Shown here: in pieces, positions 47,742-58,551 of the stretch | How the letters are laid out: the number at the start of each line of letters is the position of its first letter | Position numbering within the stretch: the stretch's first letter is position 1 | Origin: Brassica napus | Lineage: Eukaryota; Streptophyta; Magnoliopsida; Brassicales; Brassicaceae | Direction: 5' to 3' | Length of the DNA: 64,000 nt | Assembly: GCF_020379485.1 (NCBI RefSeq) | Contig: NC_063438.1 | Coordinates: 1,612,001-1,676,000 of the forward strand | Made by a program: the position numbers and the translations under genes | Notes under the pieces: model-generated | Database searches by the model: none | Told to the model about the DNA's origin: nothing | Seen by the model: only the letters and a program-made list of their open reading frames with translations

Positions 47742-48212
47742 TTCAACGTGATCATCAAGGAACGCTACTGTGGGCGGGGGCAAAGAAGATGGCAGTGATG
47801 AGATCGGCGCTAGAGACTGAAGCAGAAGCTATTAGATGGGCGATTCAAACACTGGTGGGTTTTGGGTATAGCAGAGTGACTATAGAGACAGATTCATTAC
47901 TGCTGGCAAACATGCTGAACGGTATAGAAGAAATCTGGCCAGTGATTGCACCCATAATACAAAATATTTCAACGTCACTGTCATCAAATGGAGGATTTGA
48001 AGTGGTTTACTATCCTTGAAGTGGTAATAAGTCAGCAGATAGAATAGCGAAGGAGACTACTACGTTTACGTCATTTGTCCCTAAGTTATATTCTATGGTG
48101 CATTTGTGGTTGAATCTGTGTGTAGAGGCTGATAAGCCAATTGTAAGACAATGATTTTGGATAATATAAAATTGTTGTTGAGCCAAAAAAAAAAAAAAAA
48201 TTTCAACTTGAT
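47742..48212 (+). mobile_element. 5'-truncated LINE with RNase H remnant
   Basis: The sequence enters in mid-domain with RDHQGTLLWAGAKKM and continues ETEAEAIRWAIQTL, VTIETDSLL and GNKSADRIAKETTT, an RNase H domain of plant LINE type. An in-frame TGA near 48017-48019 replaces an expected Arg codon (YYP-stop-SGNKSA). The 3' UTR ends in TTGAGCC and poly(A). Near-identical TTCAACGTGAT (47742-47752) and TTCAACTTGAT (48202-48212) flank it as a likely target duplication with one substitution. It is a dead element. Confidence 0.8.
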
Positions 48213-48416
48213 TTTATTCAATGATTTTACTGATACTGAAGTTCTATCAAAGTATTGATATTATTGAAATTTAAAAGTTACAAACGAATAAAAATTGACC
48301 AAATAAAAAAAAGTACAAACGAATAATGAAATGTAAAATAAAACGTTAGAGATTCACGTTTATAAAGTTACAAACACATTAAAGAAAAAATAAAACAAAG
48401 AGTTGCAGAAGCTGCT

Positions 48417-48938
48417 TCAAAGAACATCGTTGATTAGACGTCTGTGTCTATTATAATGCTTCTCGATGAAAACTCTTGACGCTCCTTCCATTGTTTTACG
48501 CCATGTCTAAAGCAAAACGAGCATTAAAGAAACGTTTTAAAATTTTGAAGAAAAGAAACAAAGAACTTGAGCTTTAATGTTAGTGTTGAGATTTGACTCT
48601 ACCTTCCCGATGGTTCTGACGAGAGACTTGTTCTTGAGATGTGACTTTCCAGAAGCAATCTGGCGGAGAAACATAGACCGCCGTTTACTAACGGCCGGAG
48701 CAAGCAAGAGCCGTTTCCTCTCCACCAAACCTGTAGTACTAGTGTTGCTTTCCACGTCAACACCGTTTTTCTCTCGAGAGCTCCTAGTAGCTGATTTCCT
48801 CGGGCGCTTCGTTGACTTTGTTGGCTCGTCTAAGTCGTCAGGATCGGCGAACTTCCGGAGCAACTCGTCGGAGGACTTCCTGTTGACGTGCTGGATTTGT
48901 GTAGCTTCAGTGACAACAACAACAACAGCAAGCTCCAT
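48417..48938 (-). CDS. Small basic protein of unknown function (At2g42110-like)
   Basis: Two exons on the minus strand, 48938-48603 and 48506-48417, join in phase to give 141 residues. The protein starts MELAVVVVVTEATQIQ and is rich in Arg, Lys and Ser in the middle (KSTKRPRKSATRSSREKN). It ends with the conserved-looking segment TWRKTMEGASRVFIEKHYNR and LINDVL. I recognise no domain. The identity with At2g42110 is inferred from position. Intron retention would give a slightly shorter protein with a different C-terminus. Confidence 0.7.
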
Positions 48939-49600
48939 CGAGAGAGAGAGAGAGAGTGAGAGATATAGAAGAAAAAGAGAGGATGACTAAAGGAAGGAGA
49001 TGAATATAGTTGTGGTTATAAAGCAAAGTGCTTCGAAGTAACGGACCGTTGGAGAATAATGGAGAATATATAAATGTATTTGAGCTTTTTAGTGTAATAA
49101 TGAAAACGGTTTTGTAATAAATAAGTGTGAATATAGCCGTTGAGCGAATAAAGATGAAGAAGAGAGAGAGAAGGAGGAGCCATTTTGCATGAAATTCTGT
49201 GTACTTATTTTTTAATATTATTTTAAAGATTATTATTACAGTCTTTCACGTTCTTCTACGACAACATCTGGTCGGAACTTTTTGTCCTTTTCATGCCAAA
49301 CATAAGAACTCGTGTCCTAAATTCTAGTTAAAAGTTAAAAAGAGTTTGCTTTATAAGAAAATGCAAAAAAAAGCCACTTTCTTTCGTTAAGTTCAGCACA
49401 AATCTGAATGAGCATGTGACCAATAATAGCATCCAAATACTTGAAAAAGGGTGTTTAGTCTCTCGTTACTACATCTGGTTAGAACTTGGAGATTAAGATT
49501 GTAGACAAGTAGCAACAACTTCAGCTGTTGTGAGATTTAACTTATAACTGAATGCTAAAGCTACGAGTATGACATTCCAGATTCCTTAGGTTCATCTAAC
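48939..49600. other. Intergenic, no gene seen
   Basis: The promoter side of the small basic protein gene, with GA-rich leader sequence near 48943, then AT-rich DNA. No exon or transposon end is recognised. Confidence 0.5.
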
Positions 49601-50101
49601 CGAGTGTATTAGGTGCAGTAGGAGCAAGATGTCTCCACCTCAGCGTCCTTTCCACAAAATCAAGTTTGCTTTCTGCCTCTGAGTACTTGTCAAGGTCATC
49701 TATGTTCTGAAGAAAAATCAACCAATAAAGATCACAACAGAGTCAGATAACTGATCTAACTACCTACACATTAGACACCAAGCTGAACTCTCCCACATGA
49801 ACTATCTATGCTGCAAGGCCTAGCTCCTGCTCAAACCAATATCCAACTACACATTAGACACCAAGCTTAACTCTCTCACTCTCGTCTTCAAGGATCAGAG
49901 TATCATCAGGGTGGATAAAGTTATGAGGTTTAACAAGCGGAGTAACTGACCTCTGCTTCAATTCAATATAAAACACACACAAAAAAAACTCAGAAAACAG
50001 AGGAAAAAACAGAGGAAAACAGAGTAAGTGGGGTTTCGAACCAGGGAACTGTAATCGGATTGCTTCTGTTCATGAGTTTTCTTCTCAGAGTCGATTTCCA
50101 T
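49601..50101 (-). pseudogene. DNA polymerase delta small subunit (POLD2) remnant
   Basis: Three isolated exons of a POLD2 gene remain on the minus strand. At 50101-50042 is a clean first exon, MEIDSEKKTHEQKQSDYSSL, with a GT donor. At 49955-49862 is SVTPLVKPHNFIHPDD, LILEDES. At 49706-49601 is LDFVERTLRWRHLAPTAPNT, near the C-terminus of the normal protein. The bulk of the coding sequence (the normal protein is over 400 residues) and the last exon are missing, so no functional product is possible. Position between the At2g42110- and At2g42130-like genes matches At2g42120. A 21-base sequence (ACACATTAGACACCAAGCT core) is repeated near 49767 and 49852 beside the deletion. Confidence 0.8.
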
Positions 50102-50310
50102 GGCGGGATTTGAGAGAAAGGTTTCAACTTTGGGCACTAAACGACGAAGAGAGCGAATGCCTTTAAACCGGAAACCGACCGGTTAAACCGGAAAATCAAA
50201 CTAATGGTTTAAAAGAAACTCCTTACCTACAACAGTACTTCCTCATATCCTGAGGTTAGCTGCATAAAGTCTCAATCTTTCCTTTGTTTTTATTGCCTTC
50301 TTCCTCTTCA

Positions 50311-51894
50311 ATGGCGTTGGTAGTACAGAGTTCGCTTCCCGGTTCGTCTGCGGTTCGATTGAGCTTCTCAAACTCAATGCCGACACCGTCAAAAGTCTCC
50401 GTCGTTGTCCCGATGGTGAAAGGTTGGAGGAGGAGTTCATGCCCAAGAAGGGTGGTGTTAAGAGCAATGGTGCAGGAAGAAGCAGTTCAAGGCTCTCCTT
50501 CAGTTTACGCCAGAGATATGGAGAGGCTTTCCGCTAAGGAATCTCTTCTTCTCGCCGTACACAAAACTTCTCACACCCTTTTAAACTACTTCAATTGTTT
50601 AGATCTTTAATGATGTTAGCATAGTTGAGCTTTATTTTTCCATTACAGTATTAGCTTTGTGTGTGTTTTTGACTAACAGTTAAAAGATGCGGGAGGCTTC
50701 GAGGCTTTGGTTACAGGGAAAACTACGAGTATGCAAAGGATCGATGTCAACGAGAGGATAACGAGTTTAGAGCGGCTTAACCCTTCTCCTAGACCAACTA
50801 CGTATGTGTTTACCACTTTTTAACTTTTGTCTAGTTATACCAACTTAGCTTCAATGTTAGGGAAATGGTTGTTCTTTTTCTCCAGGTCTCCTTGCTTTGA
50901 AGGTAGATGGAACTTCGAGTGGTTTGGCTCTGGAAGCCCTGGTTTACTAGCTGCTCGAGTCATATTCGAGTTCAGTACTTACTTACCTAAAGCTCACCAT
51001 TCACCATGTTCCTTCAAACTTTTCTTTGAATCTGTTTGTGTTGTTGTTTCAGGAGGTTTCCTTCAACGTTGGCTAACCTCTCAAGGATGGAGATAGTGAT
51101 TAAAGATGCTAACGCTAAGGCCACTGCTAATATCAAACTACTAAACTCGGTAACCATACTCAAATGCTTTTAACATTTGTTTATGTAAATTAAGTTTCTT
51201 ACAGTTAGGGCCGGATCTGAGATTTTGGGGGCTATAAAACATTTCTTTATAAATTTTAATAAAAAATTTGGAGGGTCTAAGGCCAATGTTTCACGCGGCT
51301 GTGTTCAGACCCGGCCCTTCTCACAGTAGCTAGAAAAAATTGCAGATAGAAAGCAAGATCATTCTGTCATCGAAGTTGACTGTGGAGGGACCTCTGAGGC
51401 TGAGAGAAGAATACGTGGAAGGAATGGTTGAGTCCCCAACGGTCATTGAAGAAGCAGTTCCTGAACAGCTTAAAGGCGCATTGGGTCAAGCCACCACAAC
51501 GTTGCAGCAGCTTCCTGATCTTATCAAGGATACTTTATCCAGTGGTCTAAGGATTCCCCTGAGTAAGAAAGAAAGCCACTTGTTCTTTATATATATACGT
51601 GAACCGTTATTTTCTCTTGACTTGTGATGTGAAGCATCTAGTGTGTTGTTATCTGCTTTAGGTGGATCTTTTGAGAGATTCTTCATGATATCTTATTTAG
51701 ATGAGGAGGTTCTTGTAAGTCCATTCTACATTTTGGTTAACGTTCATGATCGTATTAAACTAGCTAATTCGTTACACTAACCAAGTTTTTATGTGCTTTT
51801 TTTGTGTGTGTAGATAGTAAGAGATACTGCAGGAGTGCCTGAAGTTCTAACGAGGTTGGAGACACCGCCATCAAACGTTGTGGAAGCTCTTTGA
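50311..51894 (+). CDS. PAP13: Plastid-lipid-associated protein (fibrillin/PAP family)
   Basis: Seven exons: 50311-50556, 50680-50801, 50886-50969, 51053-51149, 51346-51562, 51662-51714 and 51814-51894, all in phase, giving 299 residues. The N-terminal 50 residues or so are Ser-rich and basic, a chloroplast transit peptide. The mature part is a fibrillin lipocalin-like domain: RWNFEWFGSGSPG, ESKIILSSKLTVEGPLRLRE, then the C-terminal DTAGVPEVLTRLE with the two conserved Asp/Arg positions typical of the family. Fibrillins bind plastid lipids in plastoglobules and thylakoids. It is collinear with At2g42130. Intron 4 contains a hAT-type MITE. Confidence 0.88.
51206..51318. mobile_element. hAT-type MITE in the PAP gene intron
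   Basis: A 113-bp element with ends TAGGGCCGGATCTGA and, at the other side, TTCAGACCCGGCCCT. The flanks TCTTACAG (51197-51204) and TCTCACAG (51319-51326) form an 8-bp duplication with one change, the size expected for hAT elements. It lies wholly inside an intron and ends about 25 bases before the acceptor of exon 5. Confidence 0.75.
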
Positions 51895-51980
51895 ATATGA
51901 TATAGTTAGATGTTACTAGCCATTGTTCTTATGTTCCTTCTGTGTTCTTACAAGAACCAACAACTAAGTTGAGTCTGTTT

Positions 51981-52019
51981 AAAATGAATAACTTTTTTTT
52001 TGATCAAAAAATGAATAAC
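51981..52019 (-). mobile_element. Tiny poly(A) retro-insertion in the PAP 3' flank
   Basis: AAAATGAATAAC occurs at 51981-51992 and 52008-52019 with only TTTTTTTTTGATCAA between. Read on the minus strand the insert ends in TTGATC and poly(A). It lies about 90 bases after the PAP stop codon, so probably in its 3' UTR. Confidence 0.55.
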
Positions 52020-52145
52020 CTTAAACATCTACTTTTGTTTAATTCTTTTAATCTTCCCAAGTTGCCAAGTTCTTAGAGATTCTCTGTTTTGATTACACTT
52101 CGTAAACCCTTTCTGCAAGAGAGTGCACATGCTAATATTTTCTTA

Positions 52146-52148
<3 letters not shown>

Positions 52149-52179
<31 letters not shown>
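52149..52179. repeat. (TA)n microsatellite
   Basis: A pure TA run downstream of the fibrillin gene. Confidence 0.9.
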
Positions 52180-52180
<1 letters not shown>

Positions 52181-52334
52181 GGGTACTTGATCAACATGTC
52201 ATGTGTATATTCTCTACAGAACAGAGTTTTTTGCTTACAAGTCAGAGTATGATGTTGATGCATAATTGGGAGTATGATTCATAGCAAACCATCTTATTAT
52301 TAATATGTATTTTGGTACCTCTTTGTAATACTCT

Positions 52335-53035
52335 CTATGATATTTATTGTTGTTTTAAAATTTCTACACACATTATACATTTGTATGTATATTAAAATCT
52401 CTTTTACGGTACATGAACATCGTTTTAAATTTTTGTCAATTCATTAAGTAAAACTTCATAATACTTCATAAATTTGTGGACTAACCACTATAAAATCGTT
52501 GTTTTCTAGAGAAACGAAGACAACAAAAGTTCAAACTCTTTTGACATTCGTTATATGTTAGTGAAAGATGCAACTATGCATTAAAACAATGTTTTCATAT
52601 TTTTTGAATTTTTTTCTAAATCTATGTGTTAACCCCCTTCGAAAATATTGAGTTTTTCGGTAAATATTCTATATACTGAAGCCTATGATATTTAGTGTTG
52701 TTTTAAAATTTCTAAACACATTCTACATTTGTATTAATGTATATTAAACTCTCTTTCATGGTACATGGACATCGTTTTAATGTTTTGTCAATTAATTTAG
52801 TAAAACTTCATAATACTCCCTAAATTGGTGGACTAACCACTGTAAAATCATTGTTTTCTAGAGAAACGGAGACAACAAATGTTCTAAACATCTTTGACCT
52901 TCATCATATGTTAGTGCAAGATGCAACTATGCATTAAAACAATATTTTCATATTTTTGAATTTTTTCTCTAAATCTATATGTCAACAACCCCTACGAAAA
53001 TATTAAATTTTTCGGTAAATATTTTATATACTGAG
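52335..53035. repeat. Tandem duplication of about 346 bp
   Basis: Two adjacent copies start near 52335 and 52681. Shared blocks include GTTGTTTTAAAATTTCTA, GTGGACTAACCACT, GTTTTCTAGAGAAACG, GATGCAACTATGCATTAAAA and the end TTTTCGGTAAATATT. Divergence is a few percent plus small indels. No coding frame spans it. It lies between the fibrillin and DUF761-like genes, where several Arabidopsis genes are missing. Confidence 0.85.
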
Positions 53036-53169
53036 AAAGTTTCTCAATAAAACAATAATGTTTATAAATATTTCATCTTCATTTTATTGACTAAGACATC
53101 CATCAAACAAGAATTAATTAACATAGAACAAAACAAACACTCTTTGTTGGTTCTCTCAGTTCTCAATTC

Positions 53170-53661
53170 TCACAAACTCCTCTCCAACATATCTTGGTAT
53201 CTCCTATAAGACTCAACCTTCTCCAGCAAGAACTTCTCATGGCAGCTGGTGATGAACATATCTGCCAAACGATCAATATCAACATCACCAACACTATGAT
53301 CATCATTAATGTTATTACTCTCATCAACCTCCTCTTCTAGCCACTGGAAGTACTCAGACTCATGACCATCCTCGTCTTCATCAGCATGTAGGGAGATAGA
53401 GAAAGACTTAGTTACATGGACAACATGGGAGGATGAGGACCCGAAGAAGACCTTGCGTTGGTGAATGGATGACATTTTTAGGTAAAACATCATCATGAAT
53501 AACCTCTTCTTGTTGTGTTTAGATATCTCTATAAGAATGGATTTTGCTTTGGAGAGAGACCGTAAAAGACTGTAAAGAGAGTGGGTGATGAGGTTTAGAA
53601 ACATGGTTTTGAGTTTCATGGAGATTGGAGTAGATGATGATGATGACCTTTTGAGCTGCAT
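53170..53661 (-). CDS. DUF761-like protein (At2g42180-like)
   Basis: A single exon of 163 residues. The N-terminus is Ser-rich, followed by a hydrophobic, basic region (MFLNLITHSLYSLLRSLSKA) that could be a membrane or amphipathic segment. The C-terminus, IDRLADMFITSCHEKFLLEK then ESYRRYQDMLERSL, resembles the DUF761 tail of plant proteins (D-x-x-A-x-x-FI, then E-S-x-x-x-Y-x-x-ML). The function of that family is unclear. No intron is needed, and the start ATG at 53661 is the first in frame. Confidence 0.75.
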   Translation of the reverse strand: MQLKRSSSSSTPISMKLKTMFLNLITHSLYSLLRSLSKAKSILIEISKHNKKRLFMMMFYLKMSSIHQRKVFFGSSSSHVVHVTKSFSISLHADEDEDGHESEYFQWLEEEVDESNNINDDHSVGDVDIDRLADMFITSCHEKFLLEKVESYRRYQDMLERSL

Positions 53662-55552
53662 GACTCAACCACGAGTTAGGAGACTCTCTCACACTCTTAT
53701 TTTGTGAGCATTAATCAACAATCTTAACTATTTATAAGGGGCTCTCTTGACGTTTGTATCCCTACAAGCCCCCGCTATTTACTTATAAGACAATGAGAAT
53801 CCAGAGATGACACAAACGCGATGAAGTGTTGGTTTCAAATTTCAAACAACTTGCAACTGCTCCCTCCCTAATTATTCATCTTTGTGTTACCTCTAACAAT
53901 TATAGGAAACCACCATAACACAATTATTTACTCTTTATTTTTGTATAGACATATTAAATTTCTTGATCATACTATAACACCGAATAATTATGAATCAAAG
54001 TATACATAGCTCGCCAAAAAAGCTACTCCTCAATCGAGGCATAAACCATATATATTCACCAGTTGACAAAAATACACCAGAAACAAGACTACAAATTATA
54101 AATGAGGGGTTAATGTTTAGAATAATGTGTGGTTAATTATCATCTTTAAAGGTAACACGCAACTTGGTTTTTACGTGTTGTTCTGCATGTCCAATATAAC
54201 GTAAACAAATTAGTCATTTCTTGGCTAAAAAGGATAGATGAGCTTATTTGGTAGATTCAATGGGTTAAAGATTGGTTACTAGTTAAAGGAATTTATAATT
54301 CTATAAAATCGTATTACATCATCGTATATTTTTATCTCCAAGCATTTGGACGTGCTTCAGTGGCCTATTACCTATGATGCATGTACGCAAGAGTTTGGGA
54401 GTAGTTCAATAGAAATGTCGTTATAAACTTTTTCTTTTTCCACATGTTGTTATAAACTTATATATGATCCGATTCTAAGTTTCATTTAATCAATAACCGG
54501 AAAATCATATTTCGGAAATCTAATCGAATTGAATGTTTTCCTGTATATAAAACTATATGTAACTTAAGAAACGGGTTCCTTGATCATCAAAATGTGGCCC
54601 AAATATTTACCAAAGGAAAGCCTTATGGGCTTTGTGTTAAGCCCATTAGATAAATATCCTTCTTATTTGATCAACGCGTCTCTCAACACTCGGCAGAGAC
54701 TGCTAGTTGAGCTGTCATCATCCATATCCACACAGACAGCTCGAGAGCACCACTACTAACAGTAACAAGAATGTGAGTGAGAGCCACACTCTTACTTTAG
54801 CGCGTGTGATTAGTAAGAATGTGAAAAATCTCGTATCTCATCTTCAACGAGGACTTAAGAAGTCATCCATTGGCCAATGGTTTAGAGGATGATGCTGCTA
54901 GTGCTGAGTGTGTGTATCTGAGGAAAGAAAGAGACCATTCTTATTTGTCTGGTTTGGTTCTTGAGTAATTTTTTTTTCTTCTTTTCTTGAGTAACTTGAT
55001 TCATGTGTCAAAGATTCTGATCATTGGTATTATTAGCTAGACATAGGTGAGTCTCGTCTCTTTTCTCCTTCGTGAGTATTATTTTCCTTAGGATTTATGT
55101 TAAGGTCGATCATACTTTTGAGTTGCTCTAAAGAAGCTGGATAAGACTTGAAACAAGTTAATGTTAGCGTTTTTATCATTTAACTGCTCATGCAACGGAA
55201 TATCATGGAAGCTAGTCTCTAACGTTTTTTTGTAGCTTAGCTTGTCAAATAATCCATGAATAGTCTCTGAGTAATTGAATAGGAGCCGAAATGGAATCTT
55301 GAGATAGATGTTAAAAGATGTGTGGTCAGTGCTTGGGATAGAATCATTTTTTCTTGTTTATAATTGGCTGTCTTAAGTGTGTTTGCCTCCATGGTTAACT
55401 AGGTAGTTTCTAAAAGATCTGCAACGTGTAAGGGAGTATATGTAACTTGATTGATTTGTTGGTAGTCTGCATGTGGAGAATGAAATGAATGAAGATCGTC
55501 TTTCTAACTGGTTTCTGTATAGTGTAGTGTTGTTGAGTGGGGTTTGTAGACA
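53662..55552. other. Intergenic plus probable 5' UTR of the acidic protein gene
   Basis: From about 54600 onward the DNA is less AT-rich and transcript-like. A sequence resembling a leader with an intron ends at TTTGTAG just before the ATG at 55553, so a spliced 5' UTR is likely. An open frame at 54707-54892 begins without an ATG and is not called. Confidence 0.5.
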
Positions 55553-55975
55553 ATGAGGAGAGGTAGAGGGAAAGGGAAGAAGCAGAGTGCATCTGCTCGG
55601 GAAGATCATGGAAGCGGTGAAGAGGATGAAAAGATTCCAGCTTACAGGAGAAGAGGAAGGCCACAGAAGCCTATGAAAGATGATTTTGAAGAGGAGGAAG
55701 ATGAAGAAGAAGAGTTGGTAGAGAAGATGGAGGAAGAAGAAGAAGAGGATGGTTCAGTAACAAGTAAAAAAGAAGAAAACGAGAGGAAGAGGAAGATGAT
55801 TAATGGAAGCAATACGGATGCCAATGAAGAAGAGAATGGGTTAGGATCAAAATCAAGTAGAGATGGTTCCAGTTCCACCAAGTCCACATCTACTGGTTTC
55901 AGACAGAATGGGAGCAGGAGGAAAAGCAAGCCTAGACGAGCTGCTGAAGCTGTTGTGGAATGTAATGGAGTTTGA
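55553..55975 (+). CDS. Small acidic/basic low-complexity protein (At2g42190-like)
   Basis: A single exon of 140 residues. The N-terminus is basic (MRRGRGKGKKQSASARED) and includes an AT-hook-like RRGRPQKP segment at about residues 33-40. A Glu/Asp-rich block (EEEDEEEELVEKMEEEEEED) is followed by a Ser-rich tail with a basic patch (GSRRKSKPRRAAEA). The composition suggests a nuclear or chromatin-associated protein, but no established domain is present and function is unknown. Its place before SPL9 matches At2g42190. Confidence 0.78.
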   Translation: MRRGRGKGKKQSASAREDHGSGEEDEKIPAYRRRGRPQKPMKDDFEEEEDEEEELVEKMEEEEEEDGSVTSKKEENERKRKMINGSNTDANEEENGLGSKSSRDGSSSTKSTSTGFRQNGSRRKSKPRRAAEAVVECNGV

Positions 55976-56548
55976 GAAAACTTTATGATCAAGAACTTTC
56001 CAAGACACATGATGAAACATTAACTTGAGGTTTCTTCTTCGTTTAGGTTATCTTACAAGTTTCTTTGTAAGTTGAGAACTTTGGCTATCTTTTGGTGTAT
56101 CAATCTGCATTGTCTTTCTTTTTCATCTCTCATCATCTGCTCTTGGTTTTTGACATTTGAGCGTCCAAAAAGATGGTCCTGCAACACATTGATTTGGGAG
56201 AGAAAGTGCTTTACACTTTTGAGAGATGTGAGATCCTCTCATCTCCAAAAGTTCTAATCATAGAGATGTAATATTTGCAAAACTTGTAAGTTAAGCAAAT
56301 GTAACAGCTAAGTTATTAAAGGAAGAGAGCTGAGAAAAAAAAGAGAAGTATCATTAGCCTTGAGGGTCTACACAATTTAAATAAACAATTTACAAAATGT
56401 ATAATAAATATTCTTAACTTAGAAACTACACAGAAAAAAGCCTCAACCCTCAATCAAGGAAAACTAACATTTGTAAACATATTATAACAGAAGTATACAA
56501 ATGTTTTTATAATCTTGATCAAGAGAAATTCCCTTGGATATCCATTTT

Positions 56549-56789
56549 TTAAGTTTTGTCACAAAAATAGTCTTCAATTAAAAAATGACCAAAATAAATT
56601 TTATTAAAGAGTAAAAATATATTTTTACCCTAGGGTTAACTATTATAGACTTAGGGTTTAGAGTTAAAGGGTGAGTTTTGGGGATATGTTTCAAATTTAA
56701 AAAAAAAATAAAAAATAAATATTAAAATTTTCAAATAAAAATAAGTTATTTTGATTTTTGTCAAGATTATTTTTGTGACAAAAACTTAA
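56549..56789. mobile_element. MITE with TTTTGTCACAAAAATA ends
   Basis: Left end AAGTTTTGTCACAAAAATAG, and the inverted right end AAGTTTTTGTCACAAAAATA. Both are followed inward by related sequence (CAAAATAA blocks), giving inverted repeats of roughly 45 bp around an AT-rich core with AGGGTTTAGAG-like motifs. This family is abundant in Brassicaceae. The flanking duplication could not be defined. Confidence 0.7.
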
Positions 56790-57934
56790 AAATAATTATT
56801 TGAAAAAATTGTACCTTGATCAATCCCAATGGCAGTAACTTAAGACTCTAAATTTCATGTATCTAATCTTACTACAAGACCAACTGGAAAAAAAAAACTG
56901 AATCTAAGGAGACTCAAGCCCTAATCTAATTTTCCCACCTTTAATTTAATAAATAGATAAACATCTGACAGATGCTGCAGGTATTCATCATATTTAAATT
57001 TGACTATAATGATGGCATTAGCAATATATTTCTCAGTATGTACTAGCTATATCCAGAACATAGCTGTTGTTGTGCCATCTCTGTAAAATCAGTCTTGTGG
57101 GATCAGGTCTTTAGTTTCAAGGTTTAACCAATGCAGCCAAGCAAATGAAAAGCACTTTCACTAAATAAAGCTAAGCAAAAAGAACAAATCAAACTTAAAC
57201 CTACAAAATCTAAAGTATTACAGTTTACACAGACTCAGATGGATGTCTATGACTACAATATAACTTTTCATACTTTTTTATTTATTACAAAAATCAAGAA
57301 AGATCTTACTGTGGATATTGTGACTAAAAATTATCAAAAGATATTTCGAGGGAAAAACAAGAAAACATATGTAGCTTTTTTGTTTGTTTTTGTTTTAGCT
57401 TTAACTTGAAAATGATCAAAACAAATCGAATGCCAAAAATATTTAAACAAAATTTGTGTTATATAATTTCACTTATAAACAATAGAAAGGGAGGTTTAAC
57501 CAATAAAAATGTACTAAATTTTTTGCAGTGTTGCTTGCACATCTGCCGACACCAGCTAGTTCCCTTGAAGTGTCACATCTTTTGTTGTGTTCCAATAACT
57601 GCACTGCTCATATTTCAGTCTTAAATATTTTAACATTTTAAATCACTAGTAATATATTTTTTTACCATATTTGTTGCTCTTTAACTACAACAGTTATCAT
57701 TATATTTATAAAAGAACCCTCTATTTGTAGAACTCTGATTTCCTCGGCACTTTCTATTGGGTTCCCAATACTGAGTAGTGAGTATAGAATATGTGAAGGA
57801 TAATAATATATGAAGACTAAAAAAGTTATTGTTGTAAGTACAGAAAATCAGTATTAAGATCTGTAAAGTTGGATGTTCTATGCGAGTCTGAGGATTAGAT
57901 GCTCCCTGGACTCAGATAGATGCTCCCAACAATT
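56790..57934. other. Intergenic, no gene seen
   Basis: AT-rich DNA upstream of SPL9 with no recognisable exon. The nearest supported features are MITEs on both sides. Confidence 0.5.
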
Positions 57935-57937
57935 TAA

Positions 57938-58343
57938 GGGGGTGTTAGTGGGGATGAGATTTATAATGAGTCTTAGAATTTCTAAGTCTAGTGTTATTGG
58001 TTTATGGATTCTCATATTCTCATTAAAATCTATTGTTATTGGTTTGATGATTCTATAACTCTATACAAAATCATTTGTTATTCAAAAAGTTTAGATTTTA
58101 ATGATTTTACAAATCTATTAAAGTAATTGTTATTGGGAGTTGAATTCTTATCATTTTAACTCACAAATTAAGATTTTGAGAATACTACATGTTTACCTTG
58201 AATTCTTAGAATCATTACATTACTTTATTTTCATAGATTTTCACAATATACAAAATTCTCTACATCTCTTTCCAAATTTAACAAATCTCTCAACTTTTAA
58301 AATCAACAAACTCTATAGAAATCTAAGTCCCACTAACACCCCC
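57938..58343. mobile_element. PIF/Harbinger-type MITE, 406 bp
   Basis: The ends GGGGGTGTTAGTGGG and CCCACTAACACCCCC are perfect 15-bp inverted repeats, flanked by TAA (57935-57937 and 58344-58346). Subterminal sequence is also partly inverted (TTAGAATTTCTAAG-like). The interior has repeated TATTGTTATTGG motifs. It has no transposase and lies in the far upstream region of SPL9. Confidence 0.88.
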
Positions 58344-58495
58344 TAATATTACTTTAAATTTGAACTTACATCACCTATGACCCATGAAAAATTACATCAC
58401 ACATGACCCATCACCATCGCATTTAATAATGGATATCCAACATTAGGGAGAACCACCGAACCAGAACAACTCTCATTATAAAACACAACAAGAAT

Positions 58496-58551
58496 ACAAC
58501 CAAATAGTTTAGTTTTTTTTTTTTTTTCAACACAACCAAATAGTTTAGTTT
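58496..58551 (-). mobile_element. Tiny poly(A) retro-insertion with 20-bp duplication
   Basis: ACAACCAAATAGTTTAGTTT is present twice, at 58496-58515 and 58532-58551. Between the copies are only a T run and CAAC. On the minus strand the insert reads GTTG followed by poly(A). A perfect 20-bp duplication cannot be explained by slippage of the T run alone. Confidence 0.62.

Noticed and set aside
54707..54892. A 61-residue open frame upstream of the acidic protein gene
   Set aside because: It begins at TTG and not ATG, has no recognisable similarity, and lies in what looks like a 5' leader.
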